Positions 55,456 through 64,000 of a stretch of 64,000 bases of DNA are shown piece after piece. The stretch lies in the NCBI RefSeq assembly GCF_033807715.1, contig NC_084606.1:39633767-39697766 (forward strand). The letters are read 5' to 3'. The number at the start of each line of letters is the position of its first letter. The stretch's first letter is position 1. Source of the DNA: Cololabis saira (Eukaryota; Chordata; Actinopteri; Beloniformes; Belonidae). Made by a program: the position numbers and the translations under genes. The notes beneath the pieces are model-generated. The model had not been told where the DNA came from and did not search any database. It worked only from the letters and a program-made list of their open reading frames with translations.

Positions 55456-58036
55456 GACTGAACTTTATGAGCTTCTTTAACAGTAAAATCACGAGAATTA
55501 GAGAAGAAATCAACCAGCCGGTTGTGGGCGTTTCTTCAGCTTTAGCGACTTCCCTAGGCTCTGACTTGTCTCTAGACTGTTTTGATCCTATAGACCTCCC
55601 TGAGCTGACTTCACTCGTTAATAGAGCTAAGTCAACCACATGTATGTTAGACCCCATCCCGACTCGACTATTCAAAAATGTTTTTTCTCTTATTGGTGTG
55701 ACAATACTGGACCAAATCAACCTATCCCTAAGCTTAGGATATGTACCACAGGCTTTCAAAGTGGCAGTAATTAAACCTTTACTTAAAAAACCTTCCCTTG
55801 ACCCAGACATCTTAGCTAATTATAGGCCAATTTCTAACCTTCCATTTGTATCTAAAATTCTGGAAAAGGCAGTTTCAAGCCAGTTATGTGACTATTTTTA
55901 TAGAAATGATCTGTTTGAAGTCTTTCAGTCAGGGTTCAGAATGCATCATAGCACAGAGACAGCACTGGTTCGAGTTACGAATGACCTTCTTATGGCCTCA
56001 GATAAGGGATTAGTGTCCATACTGGTTCTACTGGACCTCAGTGCTGCTTTTGACACTGTTGATCATGGCATTTTACTGCACAGGTTAGAGCATGTTGTTG
56101 GGATTAAAGGGACAGCTCTACGTTGGTTTAAATCATATCTATCTGACAGGTTCCAGTTTGTTCATGTACATGAGGTTTCTTCAGAACAGTCGAGGGTCTG
56201 TTATGGTGTTCCGCAGGGTTCAGTGCTAGGGCCAATCTTGTTTAGTTTATACATGCAGCCGTTGGGAAGTATAATCCAGAATCACGGCATACACTTTCAT
56301 TGTTATGCTGATGATACGCAGCTCTACTTGTCTATGAAGCCGGATGAAACAGAACCTTTAGTTAAACTTCAGGCATGTCTTAGGGACATCAAGGACTGGA
56401 TGTCCAGAAATTTCTTGCTTCTAAATTCAGATAAAACAGAGGTTATCATTCTTGGTCCAGAGCATCTTAGGAAGGGATTAGATGGTGTTGCGATGGCTTC
56501 CAGTGCAACTGTGAGAAACCTTGGTGTTGTTTTCGATCAGGATTTGTCGTTTAAACCATATGTTAATCAGGTTTGTAAAATAGCGTTTTTCCATCTCCGT
56601 AATATTGCAAAAATTAGGAAAATCCTCTCGCAGAGGGATGCAGAAAAACTAGTTCATGCGTTTGTATCTTCTAGACTGGATTACTGTAATGTGTTGTTAG
56701 CAGGATGTCCAAGTAATTTGCTGAATAGGCTCCAGCTGATCCAGAATGCAGCAGCACGAGTACTGACAGGAATTAGCAGGAGAGACCACGTCTCTCCAGT
56801 GTTAGCGTCGCTCCATTGGCTACCTGTAAAATTCAGAATTCAATTTAAAATTTTATTACTTGCATATAAAGCCCAAAACGGCTTAGCTCCGCAGTATTTA
56901 CAAGATTTGATAGTGCCTTATGTTCCTGGCCGAGCTCTCCGCTCCCAGGGTGCAGGTTTACTCGTAGTTCCTAGAGTATCTAAATGTAGATTTGGAGGGC
57001 GGGCGTTCTGCTATCAGGCACCATTACTTTGGAACCAACTTCCAATCTGGGTTAAGGAGGCTGACACCACCTCCACCTTTAAAACTAAACTTAAAACCTT
57101 TCTGTTTAGTAAAGCTTATAGTTAGTGTTTAGTAAACCTCTAGCTGGTGTTGGTAAATCTCTAGGTAGTGTAAACTCTAGTGTGTTAGAGTCAGTAGTCA
57201 TAGTTGCAGCTATAGAACAAAACTATAATAGTTAGTCTCAAATATAGCTTCGCGGTAGATATGCTGCTATAGGCTTATGCTGCAGGGGGGACCGACATGA
57301 TCCGCTGGGCGGTGCCTCTCACCCTTCTTCTCCTCTCCTTTTCCCTGCCTCTCTTCTCCATTACCATTTTTATTTATTATAAATATCTCATAGCTATCAT
57401 TTTTGTCCATCGTTCCTGTAGTTTCTTGTGCCGGCCCCCCTTTTTTCCCTTTTTTCTCTTTTGTGTATGTTTGCAGGCCGGAGCCTCAGGAGCTGCGTTC
57501 TGGCCTGTGTTCCCGGCCCTCCCCCCCCTCTGGTCATCCCATTGCTTCTTCCACCTGCCTACGTGGATGTCTGCTGTTGCTGCTTCCGCCTGCCTGCACC
57601 CCCCCCCCCCCCTCTGGTCATCCCGCTACTCCTTACACATGACTGTTGTGTGCTGCTGACGCCCCCCCCCCCCCTCTGGTCATCCCGCTGCTGCTTCCAC
57701 ATGACTGTTGTGTGCTGCTGATGCCCCCCCCCCCCCCCACCTCTGGTCATCCCGCTGCTGCTTCCACCTGCCTGCTGTGTGCTGTTGACGTCCCTGACTC
57801 CCCCAGTCTGGCCTTCGGCAGGAGGGTCCCCCCTTATGAGCCTGGTCCTGCTCAAGGTTTCTTCCCTCCTAAAGGGGAGTTTTTCCTTGCCACTGTTTAT
57901 GTAATAACTGCTTGGGGGTTTATGTTTATGTTTATGTTTATGTTTCATGTTCTGGATCTCTGGAAAGCGTCTAGAGACAACATCTGTTGTATTAGACGCT
58001 ATATAAATAAAATTGAATTGAATTTAATTGAATTGA
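55456..58036 (+). mobile_element. L2-clade LINE, 5'-truncated
   Basis: It has a long reverse-transcriptase frame (55467-57125), a C-rich 3' UTR with four copies of a ctctggtcatcccgctgctg unit (57521-57790), and a 3' end ctataaataaaattgaattg repeating TTGAA/TTAATTG, as L2 elements end. The endonuclease is missing. Confidence 0.85.
55467..57125 (+). CDS. L2-type reverse transcriptase, intact frame, no endonuclease
   Basis: 552 codons stay open. Motifs in order: VIKPLLKKPSLDPDILANYR then PISNLPFVSKILEK, FQSGFRMHHSTETALVRV, LLDLSAAFDTVDH, YGVPQGSVLGPILFSLYMQP, HCYADDTQLYLS (catalytic Asp pair) and a C-terminal HWLPVKFRIQFKILLLAYKA-type segment that ends FKTKLKTFLF. It is an unusually clean copy. 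The upstream endonuclease domain is absent, so it cannot be autonomous as it stands. Confidence 0.9.
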   Translation: MSFFNSKITRIREEINQPVVGVSSALATSLGSDLSLDCFDPIDLPELTSLVNRAKSTTCMLDPIPTRLFKNVFSLIGVTILDQINLSLSLGYVPQAFKVAVIKPLLKKPSLDPDILANYRPISNLPFVSKILEKAVSSQLCDYFYRNDLFEVFQSGFRMHHSTETALVRVTNDLLMASDKGLVSILVLLDLSAAFDTVDHGILLHRLEHVVGIKGTALRWFKSYLSDRFQFVHVHEVSSEQSRVCYGVPQGSVLGPILFSLYMQPLGSIIQNHGIHFHCYADDTQLYLSMKPDETEPLVKLQACLRDIKDWMSRNFLLLNSDKTEVIILGPEHLRKGLDGVAMASSATVRNLGVVFDQDLSFKPYVNQVCKIAFFHLRNIAKIRKILSQRDAEKLVHAFVSSRLDYCNVLLAGCPSNLLNRLQLIQNAAARVLTGISRRDHVSPVLASLHWLPVKFRIQFKILLLAYKAQNGLAPQYLQDLIVPYVPGRALRSQGAGLLVVPRVSKCRFGGRAFCYQAPLLWNQLPIWVKEADTTSTFKTKLKTFLFSKAYS

Positions 58037-58694
58037 ACTTAAGAAAAAAATGACGCTTAAGAAGATTTTTTTTCTTAATAATGTTTTGTGAATCCGCCCC
58101 CTGGATATCTGGCCCACTGACTGACTGAGCTTCCATGGGGGGGGGCAGCAGATGGGAGGAGGGAACAGGCTACTGGGAAAGGTCCTGGTGTTAAGCCGCC
58201 TGCAGCCCTTAGGGTCCTGTCGCTGTTTTCAGTTCATCCTTTTTCCTGTTTTAGTTAAATCTCATATTACAGTTATCAACCAGATGATTTGAGTTCTGCC
58301 TATAACCTCCTTTTGGGTACTGAGCATAAAGCTGCATGGGCTGCCCTCTCTCCACACTGGAACACCCCCACCTCCCGTTGTAGTACTGTAGTACTGTAGT
58401 ACTGTAGTACTGGCTGCCCTCTCTCCACACTGGAACACCTCCACCACTCCCATTGTCAGAAAAAAGGACACTTCACACCCCGGACACTCACTGTTTGAAC
58501 TGCTGCCATCTGGGAAACGAGACAGACTCATGAAAACAAGGACAAACAGACTCAAACAGCTTTTACCCAACAGCAATAACCACCCTTAACAAAACAGGAG
58601 CTAATGTGCAATAACAAAAATGATTGTATGTTGATGAAAGTTCTTGTAATGTCCGTGTGTTGATGTATGTGTGGAGGGGTGAATGTGTCTAGAC

Positions 58695-59140
58695 CAGGGG
58701 TCTGCAACCCAAAATGTTTTAGATCCATATTGGACCAAAAACACAAAAAACAAATATGTCTGGAGCCGCAAAAAAAGAAAAGTCTTGTATAAGCCTTAGA
58801 ATGTAGACAACACATGCTGCATGTTTCTATATTAGTTAACTGGGGGAAGATTTTTTTTTTCATTATGCACTTCGAGAAAAAAGTTGAAATGTCAAGATTA
58901 ATGTTGAAATGTCGAGGAAATAGTCGAAATGTTGTCAAAAAAGTCGAAATGTTGAGAAAAAAGTCGAAATGTCGAGATTAAAAAGGAAAGGAAAAAGGAA
59001 GAAGAAAAAAAGATAAAAAAAGAAGAAAAAAAGAAAAAAAGGAAAAAAAAGGTCAAACATTGTTGAAAAAGCTCCAGGAGCCACTAGGGCGGCGCTAAAG
59101 AGCCGCATACGGCTCTAGAGCCGCGGGTTGCCGACCCTTG
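58695..59140. mobile_element. Short non-autonomous hAT, 8-bp target duplication
   Basis: CAGGGGTCTGCAACCC at the left and the inverse of CAAGGGTCGGCAACCC at the right. GTCTAGAC (58687-58694) and GTCTAGAT (59141-59148) flank it, 7 of 8 alike. No gene. Confidence 0.88.
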
Positions 59141-59262
59141 GTCTAGATATATATTCATTTTATATTTTTTGTTTTTATTTCATTTTATTTTAATTTTTTT
59201 TATAAGATGCGCTGACTGGGGGGCACTTTTAATTTCATTGTACCTGGTGATAATGACAATAA

Positions 59263-59420
<158 letters not shown>

Positions 59421-59900
59421 ATGAAGACAAGTATAGAGCCCCACTTTAACTTTCAGAACAGAGCTGTTTTTTGTCCGTCATGAGGAGATTCAGCATCTGC
59501 TGAACGTCAACGCCAGCAGGTCTAATGACAGACTCCATTTAACATTCCCAAGGTAAACTCATGGCTGCACAACATGCACTCCCTACTCCAAATGTATTCA
59601 AACCTCACTCATGGATGGTATGTAGCAATCTTTTTTAACGGGTGATTGGCATCCGGTGTACGCTCCACAAAGCCCTCAAATGTCTGCTCACACGTTACCA
59701 ACATGTCAGGAGTAGCATTTCAGATTAATCTCCACGTAGGCTTGTTTGATTCAGTGAGTGGGATTCTTATCAGTAATGGGCCTGGTGACCTTTGACATGA
59801 GGATTTACAAAACAAAAAAATCTTGTGAGCTTATGGGGAGTGTAGTGGGAGAGTCCAAAACAGATCTTTGATATGATATCCTGTTAGCTGTGTCAAAGCG
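59421..59900. other. No recognised feature
   Basis: Unique-looking sequence between a microsatellite and a family G repeat; no coding or RNA signal seen. Confidence 0.45.
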
Positions 59901-59906
59901 ATGAAC

Positions 59907-60936
59907 GGGCCCTCGCACTCATGGCCACCGCCCCATAAGCATATCAGAAATGACACCACCCACGACTTCCTATGTCAAATCATTCAAAAGTTATGGCAGA
60001 AAATAGGAACTATGAAATATCGACCAATCAGAAGAAGGGGCGGGGCTAATTTGCACCAATTATGGTCAATGACATAATACCGAGTCCGATGACACCACCC
60101 ACGACTCTTTATGTCAAACCCTTCAAAAGTTATGGCAGAGAAAAGTTTTCTAGGGGGCGCAGTTGAGCCATTAGGCCACGCCCATTAATGCAAACCATGA
60201 AATATCAAATTTATCACCAGGCCTGGCTTGCATGCAAAATTTGGTGACTCGGTCGCCACGGTAACGCTTTTGAAAGAGAAAAGTAATGCGCGTCGTCGCA
60301 GGATGGAGACGAACATTTTGATGTATAACACACCTGGGTGCACGTTACGGTTCGGGCGGTATTAACTGCCAAAGGAATGGCATGAATTGCGTCAAAATTA
60401 CGCGATTAATTCAAAATGTTCAAAATGGCCGACTTCCTGTTCGGTTTCGACCATGGTGCCAAGAGACTTTTCTTTAAGTTGCGCCATAATACAGATGTGT
60501 AGCGATTTTCGTGCATGTACGTCAAACTGGATTGTGGGGCTTGAGGCACAAAGTTTTTTCTGTCTGAACCAATCAGATGAAGGGTGGGCGCACTTTTTGG
60601 CATTTAGCGTCGCCACGGTAACGCTTTTGACTGAGAAAAGTAAGGCGCGTTGTCGCAGGATGGATACGCACATTTTGATGTATTAACACACCTGGGTGCA
60701 CGTTACGGTTCGGGCCGTATTAACTGCCAAAGGGATGGCATAAATTGCGCAAACATTACACGATTAATTCAAAATGGCCGACTTCCTGTTCGGTTTGCGC
60801 GCAGAATTTGGTGACTTTTGGGGCACGTTAAGGGGGGCAAAAAGGCTCTCATGTCGTCAGAAGGATAAAGAATAAAGAAGAAGAAAGAATTCCTACAGAT
60901 ACAATAGGGCCTCTCGCACTGTAAGTGCTCGGGCCC
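59907..60936. mobile_element. Dispersed repeat family G, fullest copy
   Basis: It begins gggccctcgcactcatggcc and ends cactgtaagtgctcgggccc, loosely inverted ends. The inside holds all the blocks found in the partial copies, some of them twice (ttttgatgtatNNacacacc near 60317 and 60671; aaagtaaNgcgcgt near 60281 and 60636). No transposase or RT frame is readable. Confidence 0.78.
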
Positions 60937-61070
60937 TAACTAGATAGGAAACTAGACAGTTGAGGTTGGATAGTTTACTAGCTAGCTAGTTTGTCAAAAT
61001 GTGGCTTGTAACCTGTGGTTCCCTTGTAATAGTTAAAAATCGCAAACATCAGGTACATGCTGATGAACCA

Positions 61071-61124
61071 CTTGGTGTCATCCAATACCAAGTCATGGAC
61101 TTGGTATGGGATGACACCAAGGTT
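61071..61124. repeat. Short perfect-type hairpin
   Basis: ttggtgtcatccaataccaa and ttggtatgggatgacaccaa pair over 22 of 23 positions around a three-base loop. It is probably the centre of a foldback repeat. Confidence 0.7.
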
Positions 61125-61754
61125 TTGAAAAGTAGATCCCAGAACTTCTGGAGCAGGGCTTTGGAAGCTACAGCCATACTTTCTGTTTTAGTCTTGTCAT
61201 TTAGGAGAATGTTAGATGAAATACAGACATTAAATTCACACTAACATTTGACCGGTGAAAGCTGGGTGGACGGTTTTGGTTGAAATAAAACTATGTATTA
61301 TCAGTCTATGAATGGAAGCTGTCACTGTGGTGGCAGATTATCAGATCAAAGAGGATGGGGTCCGAGCCCCTCTTCCAGTATGGAGATCACTATCAGCCAT
61401 CACAACTTTATCAGTCTGGATTTCATCATCCTATCATTATTGACCATCCCCTTGGTGGTATCTCCCATCTCGACTTCTAGACGTGCAACCTGGGATTGGC
61501 GCAGATATTTTTTGGACACTATTCCAGATCATACCTGTCAAGTCTCCCATTTTGGCCGGGAAACTACCATATGGCTGTCCTCCCGTACTAATATTTTCCC
61601 GTTAAGTTATATAATAAGTAGGGCTGGGACTTTATCGCGTTAATTACGATTGATTAATTAATTACAGACAAATAGCGCGAGAAATTTTAAAAAAAACGCA
61701 TTTAATCGCAATTTACTTTTGCACTCCAAACAGTGTGGAACGTTTCTCGTTGCA

Positions 61755-61960
61755 AGAGTTCAGATAGATGGACAGATCGATATGTGTTTATTGTCCCTGT
61801 GGGGAAATTTGTTTGCAGCAAAAGACACACATGGCAATTTGACAAACATAGCATAAAAACAGGGACACAGAACAGTAACAAAGACACGGTGCATCCACTT
61901 GTACATGGTATTGCCCAGCCAGCTGGGGTGCTATTTCCTAGTAATATTTAAAGGTTTAAT
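61755..61960 (-). mobile_element. LINE 3'-end fragment
   Basis: The plus strand gatcgatatgtgtttattgt then ccctgtggggaaatttg is the inverse of a common fish LINE tail (caggggacaataaaca-type). Confidence 0.6.
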
Positions 61961-61969
61961 GGCTTGGGG

Positions 61970-63180
61970 TAGAGAGTGAATGCATTGACGTCACATCCCC
62001 ACCGGACCACGCCCCCTTACTCGCACTGAGTGGCAAAAAACCGCTGCAACTAGTGGAGAAGACGGGATAACAGCTGATTATGGGCTTAAATTAAAGGCAG
62101 TTGGACTTGACAGTGACCCGTACAGTTACCCCAAGAACCCGTGGTCCATGGACATTAATATTTGGCAGCCCCGCCCCTTCCTATACGCAGAGTATGCACA
62201 TTGCGTAAGGCCCCCGACGGCCAGGGGCCCCCAATTGCCTGAGCGAATTTGCGGAGTTTAGGCAAAGAACGTACTATAGGATCCTCCCACTATCTGAGTA
62301 CTACAGACAGACCCCTCGCCACAGCTGCTGCTACGGTATTTGCGCAGTGGTGCGTTGTGAATCCAAAAACGTAACTTGACGTTCAATCTCATGCGTGCAC
62401 GGTGCAGCAGCCAGCAGCTGTTTGTTTACGTTTACGAGCCGGGCGACCGAGCCGGCGCTAAAAAGAAAACCTAGTTCAGAGTTACAGTAGTAACAGTAAC
62501 ACCAACACTGCAGACTGCAAAATGAAAAGGATATATCCTTCAGGGTGCGAAAAAAAGAAAAAGAAGCAACGGAATGATGAGCTGCGTCAACAACAGTCAG
62601 GTAACCAGCCAACGTGACTTCCATGCAACTTGCAGTGTTGCAGACTAGTAACGTCAATGTCGTGTTTTTGTTTTTAAAGAGGAATTCCACCATTATTTTT
62701 ATATTTTACTATGTCATCATGTAATTAAGATGCGGTAGATATTGGCTTAGAGAATGATGTTGTGTGGTGGTGTGGAACTTTGGAAGTTGAATTGTGGAAA
62801 TAATAATAAAACAGTGACATGTTCCAATCTGTGGGGGGACACCATGGAGGTATGAATGAAAATGGGTGGAATTCCCCATTGTTGTGGTGAACTTGCCACA
62901 GTGTTGTGCACAAGAAAATCATGCACAATCTACAGCATGATTTTTTGTCATTTTGCTGTAACTTTGTTAGTTGTATCTGTATGACTATGACCAGAGCCTT
63001 GGGGTACCTATCCCAGTGGGCCATATACAGTTTTTATCCTAGGCGGATATTTTTATACTTGGATTAACCTAGCTAATATGTAATAATATAATATATATAT
63101 ATATATATATAATTATATTATTATATATTATATTATAAATTTCAAATTTGCATAAAATTAGCTTGCATTCTGTTACTATG
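61970..63180. other. Repeat-like sequence with a coding-like seed
   Basis: At 62072-62168 a short frame reads ADYGLKLKAVGLDSDPYSYP then KNPWSMDINIWQ, which resembles a conserved DPY..P...W..D...W segment of transposon-derived proteins. The rest has TA-rich patches (63085-63140) and GC-rich ends (ggggcccccaattgcc near 62222, agggccccctgggagcc near 63544) that could bound a DNA transposon. Unresolved. Confidence 0.4.
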
Positions 63181-63181
63181 C

Positions 63182-63285
<104 letters not shown>

Positions 63286-63562
63286 GTGGGCCCGGGGCAG
63301 AGGGGGTGGGGGTAGTGGATTTATAACAGTTCAGTTATCTTATTGTTTTTTTGTCGCTCTCTTTTTGTATCTATAATTTCCAGGAGGCTACTCTGAATAT
63401 GGATTTTAACTGTTTTTAAGGTGAGAGAAACCCTGCAAAAACACTGGCCAAAATCAGTCCAAATCGGCCCAAATCGTGCCCAAATTGGCCCAAATCGCCG
63501 CGGGATGGGCAGCCGGCTTTGCCGGCTGCCACGATTCCTGCTTAGGGCCCCCTGGGAGCCAG

Positions 63563-64000
63563 GATCGACACTGATATTTGGTACAGTTACCTCAAGAACC
63601 AGTGGTCCATGGACATTAATATTTGGTACAGTTACCCCAAGAACCAGTGGTCCATGGACATTAATATTTGGTACAGTTACCAAGAACCAGTGGTCCATGG
63701 ACATTAATATTTGGTACAGTTACCAAGAACCAGTGGTCCATGGACATTAATATTTGGTACAGTTACCAAGAACCAGTGGTCCATGGACATTGATATTTGG
63801 TACAGTTACCAAGAACCAGTGGTCCATGGACATTAATATTTGGTACAGTTACCAAGAACCAGTGGTCCATGGACATTAATATTTGGTACAGTTACCCCAC
63901 TAACCAGGGGTCCATGGACATTAATATTTGGTACAGTTACCAAGAACCAGTGGTCCATGGACATTGATATTTGGTACAGTTACCCCAAGAACCAGTGGTC
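63563..64000 (+). repeat. 43/46-bp minisatellite running off the right edge
   Basis: The unit is ttggtacagttaccaagaac followed by cagtggtccatggacattaa tat, with a 46-bp form that has taccccaagaa. About ten copies lie in the window. The sequence ends inside a unit, so the array continues. Confidence 0.96.

Larger units (their letters stand above)
54722..58104. mobile_element. Foldback TIR element (ttcttaagaa type) that took in an L2 LINE
   Basis: The left end ggggccggattcaccaatat and the right end attttgtgaatccgccccc are inverted relatives. The outer segments (54722-55455 and 58037-58104) are full of ttcttaagaa-type palindromes. An ATT repeat stands at 55182-55257. An L2 LINE lies in the middle. 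Confidence 0.72.

Noticed and set aside
61071..61124. microRNA precursor
   Set aside because: The three-base loop and almost perfect short stem do not fit a pre-miRNA; looks like a foldback repeat centre.

Overview
The window is vertebrate genomic DNA, almost certainly from a teleost (ray-finned) fish. It holds spliced exons with GT-AG introns, a conserved vertebrate matrix-protein gene, and a repeat load typical of fish: Rex3/RTE, L2 and CR1/Rex1-like LINEs, L1/Tx1-type LINE, hAT, Tc1/mariner, piggyBac-like and Harbinger-like MITEs, tRNA-derived SINEs, LTR elements and many microsatellites. No bacterial-type gene, CRISPR array or operon is present.

The one host gene I recognise is a FRAS1-related extracellular matrix gene, best matched to FREM1. 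It lies on the minus strand. I placed 22 coding exons by hand, from the signal-peptide exon (ending at 46918) to an exon at 4719-4905. All junctions keep the reading frame and the joined sequence covers about 1,409 codons, roughly the first two thirds of a FREM1 protein (N-terminal domain plus about ten CSPG repeats). The last CSPG repeats, the Calx-beta domain and the C-type lectin domain should lie left of position 1 or be missing. No other host gene was recognised; 47-64 kb, upstream of frem1, is nearly all repeats.

Layout: 1-2.5 kb, 3' part of an L1-type LINE. 2.5-6.2 kb, dispersed repeats, a CR1/Rex1-like fragment and frem1 exon 22. 6.2-11.3 kb, one hAT element (8-bp target duplication) stuffed with Tc1-like copies. 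11.4-16.2 kb, exons 21-16 with a 30-bp minisatellite. 16.6-26 kb, a SINE, two Rex3 fragments with expanded internal repeats, a solo LTR, exons 15-14 and a piggyBac-like MITE. 27.9-36.4 kb, exons 13-8, a 13-copy minisatellite that repeats the exon 10 splice donor, and an LTR-type element. 36.6-41.2 kb, a Rex3 copy with a 12-bp target duplication, interrupted by a TG...CA element that looks like a 1.9-kb LTR with a CpG-type promoter. 41.3-46.9 kb, exons 7-1 with several MITEs. 47-64 kb, nested transposons, an L2 LINE, two LINE tails and a 43-bp minisatellite running off the right edge.

The most striking points are the amplified exon 10 splice donor, MITEs sitting 30-50 bp from frem1 splice sites, several multi-layer nested insertions dated by their target duplications, and an LTR-like unit carrying ZNF143-, CCAAT- and CRE-like motifs. 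Product calls rest on recognising protein families by eye; no database search was run.
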